9,594 bases of DNA from Hyphomicrobiales bacterium (GCA_013002595.1 JABDJG010000108.1:1-9594); one strand, 5' to 3'; positions 1-7,107 are shown, numbered from the stretch's first letter. Numbers and translations are program-made. Notes: a model not told the origin generated them from the sequence alone.

Positions 1-59
1 GCAAAACCGTCAATTTGCGGCCTGCAAGCAGGTTGTTTTGTGATGATGTTCAGAAGTGT

Positions 60-88
60 TTGGCGTCAGCCAATTTTTTCGCTATAGC
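60..88 (+). promoter_or_regulatory. Sigma-70-type promoter of the tRNA gene
   Basis: A -35 box TTGGCG (60-65) and a -10 box TATAGC (83-88) are separated by exactly 17 bp. This predicts a transcription start near 95, a few bases before the mature tRNA 5' end at 101. The stretch between the -10 box and the tRNA is GC-rich, as in stable-RNA promoters under stringent control. That regulatory reading is inference; the boxes and spacing are seen directly. Confidence 0.65.
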
Positions 89-100
89 CATCGGCACGGT

Positions 101-177
101 GGGCCTGTAGCTCAATTGGTTAGAGCCGACGGCTCATAACCGTCTGGTTGCAGGTTCGAGTCCTGCCGGGCCCACCA
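101..177 (+). tRNA. tRNA with CAU anticodon, probably tRNA-Ile2 (lysidine type)
   Basis: A full cloverleaf is visible. The acceptor stem GGGCCTG pairs with CGGGCCC, the D arm is GCTC/GAGC, and the anticodon stem GACGG/CCGTC carries loop CTCATAA with anticodon CAT at 135-137. The T arm is GCAGG/CCTGC with TTCGAGT, and a genome-encoded CCA ends at 177. G1-C72 pairing excludes initiator tRNA. The pairs C4-G69, C5-G68, U12-A23 and C29-G41 plus A73 match known E. coli Ile identity and TilS recognition features. The gene therefore probably encodes tRNA-Ile2, whose C34 is converted to lysidine to read AUA, rather than elongator tRNA-Met. A T-rich tract follows at 179-200. The gene seems to have been the integration target of the element whose recombinase remnant starts at 291. 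Confidence 0.93.
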
Positions 178-253
178 ACTTTTTTCCACTTTTTGTTTTT
201 CCATTTAAAATTAACGGGTTAGCCATATGCTTCCAAATTGGTGGTGGCGAAAA

Positions 254-283
254 TAGTCATCAAAATAGTCACTTTTGTAGTCA
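254..283 (+). repeat. Three TAGTCA repeats at 12-bp period, probable recombinase arm-type or operator sites
   Basis: TAGTCA occurs at 254-259, 266-271 and 278-283, exactly 12 bp apart, in the context AAAATAGTCA (twice) and TTGTAGTCACTTT. The last copy ends 7 bp before the ATG of the tyrosine recombinase remnant. Iterated short direct repeats beside an integrase gene and its tRNA target are typical of arm-type integrase binding sites, which also let the integrase repress itself. The repeats are seen; the role is inferred. Confidence 0.55.
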
Positions 284-290
284 CTTTCCT

Positions 291-795
291 ATGGCAAGAC
301 AGCGAGGCGAAGCATACATGCGCCAGCACGGCAGCGGCGATCGGAGGTTTTACCAACTCGCTGTACCGAAAGACATACAACCGAGCCTGGATAAGAAGCG
401 GATCACGGAGTCTTTGAAGACAGATTCCGTCACCGTTGCCAGGAAGCGCCGGGACGAGCGGCTCGTCTATTGGCGACACATGTTCGATGAACTTCGAAAG
501 ACAGAGAAACCCGACAAGACACAGCTAAGAAAGATTTTCCTCGACGGTTCGGCATGGGCGCGAAGACACCTTGAATTGAATGCGGATCATGGCGCGGAGG
601 AGCTTCACGATGCGCTGTTTACTGAGCATGGGTCAGGGAGGCATTGTCAGAGCAAACTTGCTTGAAGCGGGCAGGGAGAGTCGCCTAGCGTTGCTGGATG
701 ATCACTTCAACCAGAACCGCCACCTCATCAGCCGACAAGACTTCAAACTCAACCGCATCAATGCCCTGGCGGAGTGGCATCAACTGGCGGCCTGA
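291..795 (+). pseudogene. Phage-type tyrosine recombinase remnant (N-terminal and core-binding parts only)
   Basis: The opening (MARQRGEAYMRQHGSG, then VPKDIQ, KKRITESLKT and VARKRRDERL) has the layout of the N-terminal domain of tRNA-targeting tyrosine integrases: a short beta-rich 'RG..Y.R' segment, 'VPKD', 'SLKT', then a basic helix. This frame stops at 663-665. The next frame, open to 795, carries a segment (LALLDDHFNQNRHLISRQDF, then NALAEW) resembling the SAM-like core-binding domain. One +1 frameshift between about 615 and 660 would join them. The catalytic domain with its R...HxxR...Y residues is absent, so only about 165 of the usual 350-450 residues survive. No Shine-Dalgarno is visible before ATG 291. 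The position 114 bp past a tRNA gene fits a decayed integrative element. No second copy of the tRNA 3' end (attR) occurs in this window. Confidence 0.72.
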
Positions 796-842
796 TACTA
801 TTGCATTACACCTTCTCTGGCTTGTCCACTTTCGTCTGACAG

Positions 843-858
843 TGCCGATATATCGGCA
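843..858. promoter_or_regulatory. Perfect 16-bp palindrome TGCCGATATATCGGCA, candidate operator
   Basis: The sequence is its own reverse complement over all 16 bases and lies 73 bp upstream of the membrane-protein start at 932, outside any credible gene. No T-run follows, so it does not look like an intrinsic terminator. A weak -35-like TTGTCC (822-827) and a -10-like GATATA (847-852) would place the palindrome over the -10 box, but their 19-bp spacer is poor. A dimeric repressor site is the simplest reading; it is not proven. Confidence 0.4.
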
Positions 859-931
859 TGAGAGTGACCAACAAGGCACGTTCCATTTCTGCGTCTGTCC
901 TTGAACGCATCACTCAGCGAAAAAAAACTGA

Positions 932-1363
932 ATGGAGATTTTTCGAAAGCTTTTGCTCGCGGTTCTTGCTGGGCTTGGATTGTCTATGGCTTTCGGTGCC
1001 ATATCCGACTGGGGTGTAAAATTCGAGCTGACAATTGGAGTTGCGTTCTTTGTGACGGCAATGGGTGTGGCCGCGACAGTCTTCCAGGGGATACGCAGCC
1101 AGAAACTGCCGTTTTTCGCCTGGTACGCGCTGCCGGTTATCATCGGCATCGGCTTTGCAATGCTCGGCAGTTACAACCTGGACGACTGGTTGCGTGGTGT
1201 TGGCGGCGCCATACTGGGCTTTGCCGCCTTTTTAATCAGTTTTGCAGTGCTCCGGTTCTGGGCAGACAGCAAAGGTGATCGCGGTTGGGCCGGTATTATT
1301 GTGCTTGGCACGATCGCGGGGGCCGGCGGCATCTTCGGCGCCACTCAGTACTTTGCCCAATGA
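932..1363 (+). CDS. Small multi-pass inner-membrane protein, function unknown
   Basis: The 143-residue product is strongly hydrophobic, with about five predicted membrane segments near residues 6-24, 31-53, 62-82, 87-110 and 119-139. Short polar or charged loops include RSQK (55-58), DDW (84-86) and ADSKGDRG (111-118). Glycine and alanine are frequent within the helices, suggesting tight packing. I recognise no family motif. The start ATG follows an A-run rather than a clear Shine-Dalgarno, so translation may be weak or leaderless, or an unusual start may be used. Hydropathy and sustained composition make this the real frame, while overlapping frames encode low-quality sequence. It is 66 bp upstream of the split receiver gene on the same strand. 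Co-transcription is possible, but no functional link is visible. Confidence 0.75.
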   Translation: MEIFRKLLLAVLAGLGLSMAFGAISDWGVKFELTIGVAFFVTAMGVAATVFQGIRSQKLPFFAWYALPVIIGIGFAMLGSYNLDDWLRGVGGAILGFAAFLISFAVLRFWADSKGDRGWAGIIVLGTIAGAGGIFGATQYFAQ

Positions 1364-1429
1364 CCGCCTTACCCAGTACCGGTATAAGAACTGGACCTGC
1401 AGCCGTGTCGACCACTGGAGAATCGGCCG

Positions 1430-1851
1430 TTGACTAGGCGAAAGCCACTTTTGTATCGCGTGCTGGTGCTGGAAGATGACTTTGAAGCCGCCAGCAAGAT
1501 CCTGGGAGCGCTCTCCCGCATCGAGCCGCACCTGGCCCCTTACGATCTCGATGTCACGCTGTTGTCGACCTGCCGGGCCGTCGAGGAGCTGATCAATGAT
1601 CATCCTGACAGCCCGTTCGACATCATCCTGATGGACCGGAATGCGAGTTGAACGGCTCCTTCCATGCGCTTGATGTGGAGCATTTCGGACCGCACAACGT
1701 TGTCTCAATATCTTCTAAACCCGAATGGAACCAGCTTGCCCAAAACCGCGGTGTCGAACATGTCGTACCGAAAAGTTTCAGCGACCTGGATGGATTTGCC
1801 GAGGATGTTGCAGATTTGGTGCTCGATCTGTTGCGGGCCCGGTCAGCATAA
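1430..1851 (+). pseudogene. CheY-like receiver domain split across two frames
   Basis: Residues 1-73 (TTG 1430 to TGA 1651) give the first half of a response-regulator receiver. The acidic cluster E15-D16-D17 sits in VLVLEDD, and the phosphoacceptor is D69 in DIILMDRN. The second half follows in another frame from TTG 1648 to TAA 1851: VVSISSKPEWNQLA supplies the conserved Ser region and GVEHVVPKSF supplies the conserved Lys and the beta5 strand. Together they make a complete receiver of about 140 residues with no output domain, the size of a single-domain regulator. The junction is a TTGA overlap of stop and start. One missing base in AG(N)TTG at 1646-1649 would restore one frame. GGAG at 1417-1420 is a good ribosome site for TTG 1430. 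Alternatives are a sequencing error, or two polypeptides made by coupled reinitiation. No histidine kinase gene is nearby. Confidence 0.72.
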
Positions 1852-2132
1852 AGGCGCCGTTGTTGAGGTGTTCGGATCTTCTGCCCGCAAGAACAAGGAC
1901 GCAGCATCAATGCAAAGACAAGCGCTAGTGGCCAGGCATCCAGACACATCAGCGATTGGTGGATGGCGCCAGCCTGAGCTGCCTGTCGTCCTAACGCGGA
2001 GTATCAATCATCTGCAGGTTCGTATTGGGAATCGATCGACGTTTCTTTATAGAAATTTCCAATGGGGCATCAAAGGCGGGAATAGGGGGTTGCATGATAG
2101 TTGACGCAGAAGGCAGCACTGGCGGAATTGGC
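1852..2132. other. Intergenic region with promoter, no convincing gene
   Basis: This 281-bp stretch follows the receiver remnant and precedes the first ClpP-like gene. Reading frames crossing it have no recognisable content. It contains the promoter candidate at 2025-2053 and, overlapping its -10 box, a short inverted repeat TTTCT/AGAAA with a 4-base loop (2042-2055). Confidence 0.5.
2025..2053 (+). promoter_or_regulatory. Candidate sigma-70 promoter for the ClpP-like/caspase operon
   Basis: TTGGGA (2025-2030) and TATAGA (2048-2053) are 17 bp apart, predicting a start near 2060. The in-frame TTG at 2025 is part of the -35 box, so it cannot be the translation start if this promoter is used. 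The start of the next gene must then lie at 2094 or 2133. Confidence 0.45.
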
Positions 2133-3716
2133 ATGTTCAGGCGAATGGCGAAATCAATCGCCGGGGCTCTTCTGGTTATGTTGTCCATGCTTCCTGCACA
2201 GGCGGCAACGATTGAACTCTTGGCGAAGAACCCGGTACGGCAAGACCTGAGTGCATACCGCCTCCTCAACCTCACCACCCCATACGCTGATGGCATTGGC
2301 TTCAGTCTAAGTCTCGCCAAACCAAATTTGGCAACAGGGGAAACACTCCACGACTCCAAATCAAATTTGATTAAGGGTTGGAGTTGGGTCTTCAAGGGTG
2401 GGCTTAACTCCGATGGCGCTCATACCTACCAATCTCTCCACATGCCGGCAGCCTGGAACGGTCTCAAAGTAGGCAAGGTCATCGAGATAAACGGACAGCT
2501 CAAACGCGGCGATCTCGGCAGACTTCAGAAGTTGGTTGAGGACACCGGGTTCTCCGATTGTCTAAGGCCCGGCTATTGCCCTTTCAACAATGTCATATCA
2601 CTCAACAGTTCGGGTGGGAATTTCATCGAGGCGTTAAAGATCGCAGAATACATCGCCAAGCAGAACTTCATCACCCTTCTGGCCAGGGACGCGGTCTGTG
2701 AATCGGCCTGCGCGATGATCTTCCTGGGTGGTTACACGAAATACGAGGGTTTCTTCTTTCCCCGGCGGTTTGCGCATGAGACCGCGAGCCTGGGTGTGCA
2801 TCAACCGTTCATTGGCGTGCCCGAGGGAACCTACAGCGCCGATCAGGTTGGCCAGGTTGCCAAAGTGATCAATAGGGGTGTGAACGCGGCTACTGAATAC
2901 CTGCTCGGCGCCGGCGCCGGCATTGGTCTGTTGCGCAATATGTACGCGACCGCGCCCAAGTCCATGTACCATCTGTCGGTTCTTGAGATGTCCGAACAGG
3001 GCATTTTTGTTCTGGGGCAAAACCGCGACGCCGGAGAAGTCTCGCGGGCAAATGCGCTCGCCTATTGCGCGGAACGCTACAGGGCGCGCTATTTCGAGGT
3101 GTCGCCGGACCTGCTCGACAACATGCAATCCGACCAGCGCACATTTTTGACCTTTGTAGCTGGACAAAACTTTGCATGCATGGGTGTCAAAGATGCCGGC
3201 ACAGGCAAGTGGAGCGTTTCAATCTGCATGGGAAAGACCTGTTGGCTCGCCAAATATGGGCAGGTTGAAGTCGGCAAATACGCCAAGGAGAAAGACTTCG
3301 ACGATCTGATGAACATTGCCGTCGGCCTCGACAACGCCGAGTTGGGCATCGCGATAAAAGACTTCCGCCATCGGACCGTCCTGCTCAAATACATCAGGCT
3401 ATTCGCAACTGACAGTGGCGGGTCATTTCGCAAGTTGAGTGCCATTGAGGCAAACCTGCCGATGCCGAAAGCCTTATGTGGCCGGATCGACGCCAGCGAT
3501 GCCGGTTTGGTCAGAACAGTGCAGACAGCACTCAACCAGGCGGGGATCAATGTCGGCAGGCCCGATGGTTCGCCCGGACCAGGCACCCGAAAGGGCGTTC
3601 AAGCGGCCAACAAGAAACTGCTGAACCGCAACGTCGACCAGATCGATGCAGCCTTGTTGCGCGTCCTGGGACTTTCCGATGCCGAAGTGGCCGACTACAC
3701 TGTTTGTGGGGGCTAA
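2133..3716 (+). CDS. Exported ClpP/crotonase-like serine-protease-like protein with C-terminal peptidoglycan-binding domain
   Basis: From ATG 2133 the 527-residue product begins with a clean signal peptide: basic MFRRMAK, a hydrophobic core to about residue 20, and PAQAA as cleavage site. A ClpP/crotonase-like domain spans about 112-275. It opens with INGQLKRGD, has the SSGG loop near S160, S191 inside VCESACA and H223 in LGVHQPF. The last resembles the IHQP around the ClpP catalytic His. Residues about 457-512 (VQTALNQAGINVGRPDGSPG onward) look like a PG_binding_1 domain, so the protein probably acts at the periplasmic cell wall. The middle part has several Cys and no domain I can name. GGCGG lies 7 bases before ATG 2133. 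ATG 2094, with AGGGGG before it, is an alternative start adding 13 residues. The gene is 30 bp upstream of the caspase gene and surely shares its transcript. Peptidase activity is inferred from motif alignment. Confidence 0.88.
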   Translation: MFRRMAKSIAGALLVMLSMLPAQAATIELLAKNPVRQDLSAYRLLNLTTPYADGIGFSLSLAKPNLATGETLHDSKSNLIKGWSWVFKGGLNSDGAHTYQSLHMPAAWNGLKVGKVIEINGQLKRGDLGRLQKLVEDTGFSDCLRPGYCPFNNVISLNSSGGNFIEALKIAEYIAKQNFITLLARDAVCESACAMIFLGGYTKYEGFFFPRRFAHETASLGVHQPFIGVPEGTYSADQVGQVAKVINRGVNAATEYLLGAGAGIGLLRNMYATAPKSMYHLSVLEMSEQGIFVLGQNRDAGEVSRANALAYCAERYRARYFEVSPDLLDNMQSDQRTFLTFVAGQNFACMGVKDAGTGKWSVSICMGKTCWLAKYGQVEVGKYAKEKDFDDLMNIAVGLDNAELGIAIKDFRHRTVLLKYIRLFATDSGGSFRKLSAIEANLPMPKALCGRIDASDAGLVRTVQTALNQAGINVGRPDGSPGPGTRKGVQAANKKLLNRNVDQIDAALLRVLGLSDAEVADYTVCGG

Positions 3717-3746
3717 GTGGCCTCAGTTCTCAAAGGAGGAATTGTT

Positions 3747-4988
3747 TTGCGCGTCGGTTCAGGTGGTTTTTGGCAAGTGCTCTGCTGTTTGCTGGCAATA
3801 ATCGTTTGCAGCAGCAGCGCCCGGCAACAGGCTCAGGCACAGACCGGAAAACGGTTTGCGCTGGTGATTGGTAATTCCAACTATCAACAGGTTGGTCACC
3901 TGACCAACCCCAGGAACGATGCAGTGCTGATTTCGGCCTCATTGCAGGCTGTTGGCTTTGAAGTCGAGACCCTTTTTGACCTCGGAGAAGAGGCTATGGG
4001 AGCAGCGCTGGACAGCATCGCTGAACGGGCATCCTCGCTTGACGTGATTGCGTTTTATTTCGCCGGCCACGGCTTGCAAAAGAACGGCAAGAACTACCTC
4101 GTGCCCGTGGATGCCAAGCTGAAAACCGAAACCGCCATCGAACGTGAAACAATCGGACTGCAATCCTTCATGGATGTCATGGAGCGGGTGCCGATCAGCC
4201 TGGTGTTTCTGGATGCCTGTCGCAACAATCCGTTTGCAGAACAGCTGTTGGCAAAGTCCAAGGCGCAAGGCCGTTCAGTGCCAGTCCAGCAGGGCCTGGC
4301 AACCGTGCGGGCCATCGGCGACATGCTGATCACGTTTGCAACGCTGCCCAACACGCTGGCGCTTGACGGTGACACCGACAACTCACCATTCGCCCGGGCG
4401 CTTGCGCGCCATATCAAGACAGCCAACACCGAAGTTTCGGTCCTCATGAAGCGTGTGACCCGCGACGTCATGGCAGAGACCGGCGGCGAACAGCGCCCGC
4501 AACAGCTTTCGCAGATGCAGACTGAATTCTACTTCAGCAAGAATGCCGAAACCCCGACCGCTGCGGCGCCGCAGACCAAAACCCTGCTGGCGGTCTATCC
4601 CGGCAAGGCCACAACTGGACAGGAGGTCTCCCTGCTGGCCGATGTGCCGCATTCATGCTCACCGAGTTTCATCAATCTGGCCCCGTCAAACAAGGTCACG
4701 CCAATTCCGCTGAAGTTCTTCAAGGTGATCGATCTCGGCAACGGCCAGACCCGTCACGAGATATCGCCAGGATCACGCTATGGCCTGGTCGTTCAGGAAC
4801 AGGACGAGCGCGGCCTGCACCGGATAGGGTTCTTCTGCGCGCCAACCGATGCTGTTGAAGCCGACGCAAAGATCAAACTGCTGAGAGCGATAAACGCCAG
4901 GCTCAAGAACGGCGAGTTGTCCGGCACAACAGCCGGTGACGGGCAAGATGCCGCCGCGTATCATTTTTCCGAGTATGTCGTTCAATAA
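3747..4988 (+). CDS. Exported caspase-family (peptidase C14, metacaspase-like) protein
   Basis: The chosen start is TTG 3747, because the near-perfect ribosome site AAAGGAGGA (3732-3740) precedes it by 6 bases. GTG 3717 is in frame but touches the previous stop and lacks such a site. The 413-residue product has a signal peptide (hydrophobic 11-21, AQAQ near 29-32) and then the caspase fold from about residue 35. Visible motifs are FALVIGNSNY, LTNPRNDA, the catalytic H108 in YFAGHG, and the catalytic C158 in FLDACRNNPF, followed by SPFARAL in the small-subunit part. Both dyad residues are intact, so an active cysteine peptidase is likely; bacterial relatives usually cut after basic residues. 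Residues about 270-413 form a separate C-terminal region, with Cys in PHSCSPSF and FFCAP, that I do not recognise. No lipobox is present. It is the second gene of the operon with the ClpP-like protein upstream. Confidence 0.92.
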   Translation: MRVGSGGFWQVLCCLLAIIVCSSSARQQAQAQTGKRFALVIGNSNYQQVGHLTNPRNDAVLISASLQAVGFEVETLFDLGEEAMGAALDSIAERASSLDVIAFYFAGHGLQKNGKNYLVPVDAKLKTETAIERETIGLQSFMDVMERVPISLVFLDACRNNPFAEQLLAKSKAQGRSVPVQQGLATVRAIGDMLITFATLPNTLALDGDTDNSPFARALARHIKTANTEVSVLMKRVTRDVMAETGGEQRPQQLSQMQTEFYFSKNAETPTAAAPQTKTLLAVYPGKATTGQEVSLLADVPHSCSPSFINLAPSNKVTPIPLKFFKVIDLGNGQTRHEISPGSRYGLVVQEQDERGLHRIGFFCAPTDAVEADAKIKLLRAINARLKNGELSGTTAGDGQDAAAYHFSEYVVQ

Positions 4989-5005
4989 CAGATCAGGCAG
5001 GCGCT

Positions 5006-6448
5006 CTAGTCGATCGGCAGACCAGGGCCATTGTATTTTTCGAACACGAAGCGGGCACTGACCCAACCGGTGCGGTTATCCGTTTTGATCTTGAACCACA
5101 CGCCTTGCGAATCCGGCTTGACTGAACAGTTGACAATTTCCACGTTGAGGCTTGGCTGAAGACGCTCGAGCACCTCGCCGTCGAGTGTCGGTGCTGAACG
5201 CATGTTGACTTCGCGCTTGATTGAGCCTGGTCGCTTGTACTTTTGAAATTCCGTACCCTTGACATACCTTCCATTGCTGCATCCTAGCGTATCGGCAAGC
5301 AATCCAAGCCTAACCGGTTTGCTGACGCGAGGTTTGCCGGCACACCAGCCCTTACCACGCGGATTGACCGGGCCGGCCGCACATCCGGTCTCGCCGCGCC
5401 ACAACGCTATACGCACCTTCTTGTCTTTGCGAATCTGGATCTGACACGAGAAGATTCCATGAGCGGAGCCGGTTGACAAAACACCGCTGCCTTCGGATTC
5501 AGCGACTTCCATGAGAAGAACCCCCGAAACTTCCCGACCAGGAAAAAACAGTCCATACTCCAAATCGACCCCAGATTTGAAGGCCCGGCCGGCTAGCATA
5601 TATGCGTTGCACAGGCGTGCAGCCAGATCGTGGTCGAGGCCATAACCATATACAGGCCTGGACAGCAGACCTTTGGCAACCGGCGAGAACCCCATATTCC
5701 AGGAATTGAGGCCGCCCCGCAGCATATAAAAACTATTCGCCGAACGATGCTTAAGCGCTTCGCGCAGCAGACGTGGAGGATTGGCACCGCCGATGAGTAA
5801 TTTGTTGAACGCTGCAGCAATATCGTAGGACAGGTTGAGGACATCTCCAACCCGGCCAACCTGTTCAGCCTTCTCGCCAGGTAGAAAGCCGACGTGAAAC
5901 CCCAGTTGAGCACCGGTTTCAATGTAGCGACCGTCATTTGCCTCGTGAACCAGATCCACCGAGAGGGCAAAAGCGATCGCGCAGGCCGAAAGGCACTTGC
6001 CACCGTTCAGGACATAGACGCCGCCGACATTAGGATCCTGACTTTCCAGGACGTAGCGAATTTTTTCAGCGATAGCGAAGCCTTCGAGAAAATTGCCGCC
6101 GGGGCTGTCGAATACGATGCCGGCGAGGAATTTGGGCGTTCGCAGCAGTCTCTCCAGCTTTGCGGCATCGCCTTTATCGATGATACCAGTGATCTCGATC
6201 ACCGTGGAACCTGCTGGATCAGCGGCTGTGCGCACCTGATCGACATCGTTTTCGAGGGTCGTTATCGGGCTCTCATTGCCCAGGATCGAAGCAGGTCCCT
6301 GGCTGGGGTAAATCGACCGCAGCCCGGCCAGGCGTTCCAGCAACTCAGGACGAAATTCAATCTGTGCTGCTCGTACGGGCGCATGCAGCATTGTCAAAAA
6401 GACGATGGACCAGGCGCAAAGCAGCGCTTTCGAACCAACATTCCACAC
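5006..6448 (-). CDS. Exported ClpP/crotonase-like protein with C-terminal SH3b domain
   Basis: The 480-residue product starts at GTG 6448, three bases after the TAG of the OmpA-domain gene, so translational coupling is likely; no strong ribosome site is seen. A signal peptide (hydrophobic 8-22, cleavage near VRAA 25-28) is followed by the ClpP/crotonase-like domain, about 82-240. It shows ITGIIDKGDAAKLERLL, the DSPGG loop (114-118), S154 in KCLSACA and H185 in LGFHVGF. These match the nucleophile and His positions of ClpP. The C-terminus (about 412-470) with NMRSAP, ERLQPSLNVEIVN, VWFKIK and TGWVSARFV is a bacterial SH3 (SH3b) domain of the kind that binds cell-wall peptides. Cys residues in the linker (335, 356, 369, 390) may form disulfides in the periplasm. 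It is the last gene of a three-gene unit and ends 17 bp from the convergent caspase gene. Proteolytic activity is inferred. Confidence 0.88.
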   Translation of the reverse strand: MWNVGSKALLCAWSIVFLTMLHAPVRAAQIEFRPELLERLAGLRSIYPSQGPASILGNESPITTLENDVDQVRTAADPAGSTVIEITGIIDKGDAAKLERLLRTPKFLAGIVFDSPGGNFLEGFAIAEKIRYVLESQDPNVGGVYVLNGGKCLSACAIAFALSVDLVHEANDGRYIETGAQLGFHVGFLPGEKAEQVGRVGDVLNLSYDIAAAFNKLLIGGANPPRLLREALKHRSANSFYMLRGGLNSWNMGFSPVAKGLLSRPVYGYGLDHDLAARLCNAYMLAGRAFKSGVDLEYGLFFPGREVSGVLLMEVAESEGSGVLSTGSAHGIFSCQIQIRKDKKVRIALWRGETGCAAGPVNPRGKGWCAGKPRVSKPVRLGLLADTLGCSNGRYVKGTEFQKYKRPGSIKREVNMRSAPTLDGEVLERLQPSLNVEIVNCSVKPDSQGVWFKIKTDNRTGWVSARFVFEKYNGPGLPID

Positions 6449-6451
6449 GCT

Positions 6452-7084
6452 CTAGTTGACCGGAACGAGAACCAGCTGCACTCGGCGGTTCTGCGCGCTG
6501 AACGGGTCGACAAGGTTCTTCAACTTGCTCGCGCCCATGCCGCTCACCAAGACTTTGCTTGCCGGAATGCTGCCTGTTGAACGAACAAAATCGGCCACCG
6601 CGCGCGCCCTGTTTTCAGATAGTACCCTATTGTAATCGTGGCTGCCCTTGGCATCTGTGTGCCCGAGCAGCAGGAAACGAAAATCCTTGAAGTTGGCACC
6701 CTTGAGGATTTCAGAAAGCTTTGCCAGCTTTGGTTTCTGGTCAGGCCGCAGTTCAGCCGAATTGTAGTCAAACAGAATCTCCATATCGATCGAAGGCAAC
6801 GTCGATGCGGTCTGGCTCGCAGCCCCGGACCCTTGCGAGGTTTTCTTGACCTCTTCACGATCGATGATCCCAAGATTGACCACATCATCAATAGAAAAAC
6901 TGGTCGACGATTTGAACTCTGAGTTCTGACAGTTGTTCTGATTGAGCAGACAGTTCTCCATTTCGCTGGACCCACTCGCCTTGTCCTCAGAGCCAAGGTT
7001 GAAATCATCTAGGGTCAATGTCGCTTGTGCCATCACTACGCTCGGCAAAGACAGTGCGACTAGCAACAACAGCATACGCTTCAT
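6452..7084 (-). CDS. Exported OmpA-domain (peptidoglycan-binding) protein
   Basis: ATG 7084 is preferred: GGAG stands 8 bases upstream and the product begins with an ideal signal peptide, MKRMLLLLVALSLPSVVMAQA. A longer frame from 7132 would overlap the preceding gene. The mature protein has an acidic, low-complexity N-terminal region with two Cys (45 and 52, in CLLNQNNC) followed by an OmpA C-terminal domain (about 98-207). Its hallmarks are FDYNSAELRP, LLGHTDAKGSHDYN, LSENRARAV and NRRVQLV. D144 and R159 are the residues that bind diaminopimelate in known OmpA-like domains. There is no lipobox and no beta-barrel, so it is a soluble periplasmic wall binder of 210 residues. It lies between two ClpP-like genes, 23 bp after one and 3 bp before the other, and may anchor or position them at the wall (inference). 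Confidence 0.93.
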   Translation of the reverse strand: MKRMLLLLVALSLPSVVMAQATLTLDDFNLGSEDKASGSSEMENCLLNQNNCQNSEFKSSTSFSIDDVVNLGIIDREEVKKTSQGSGAASQTASTLPSIDMEILFDYNSAELRPDQKPKLAKLSEILKGANFKDFRFLLLGHTDAKGSHDYNRVLSENRARAVADFVRSTGSIPASKVLVSGMGASKLKNLVDPFSAQNRRVQLVLVPVN

Positions 7085-7107
7085 TTTCGGTCTCCAGGTT
7101 CCACGCT

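Noticed and set aside
843..858. Palindrome as an intrinsic terminator of the integrase remnant
   Set aside because: There is no loop in the perfect palindrome and no T-run on either side.
1640..1655. Programmed ribosomal frameshift in the receiver gene
   Set aside because: The junction GAATGCGAGTTGAAC contains no slippery heptamer or A/T run. A one-base loss or reinitiation at TTGA explains it better.
1232..1708. 158-residue minus-strand open frame
   Set aside because: It is antisense to the end of the membrane protein and the receiver half, rich in Arg and Gln, with no recognisable motif.
1664..2104. 146-residue plus-strand open frame spanning the receiver's second half and the intergenic region
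   Set aside because: It uses a different frame from the one carrying the receiver residues, and is Trp/Cys/Arg-rich with no domain.
2025..2132. In-frame TTG at 2025 as start of the first ClpP-like gene
   Set aside because: It coincides with the -35 box of the best promoter, has no ribosome site, and would place 36 residues before a perfect signal peptide. Starts at 2133 or 2094 fit better.
3747..3830. Lipoprotein signal in the caspase-family protein
   Set aside because: The Cys residues near the hydrophobic core are preceded by Leu, Cys or Val, not the Gly/Ala/Ser needed at -1 of a lipobox. A signal peptidase I site is more likely.
5597..5606. GCATATATGC palindrome as a regulatory site
   Set aside because: It is inside the coding sequence of the SH3b-tailed protein and short enough to occur by chance.
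5894..6580. 228-residue plus-strand open frame
   Set aside because: It lies antisense across the SH3b-tailed ClpP-like gene and the OmpA-domain gene, both with clear domains. The composition is shadow-like and no motif is visible.
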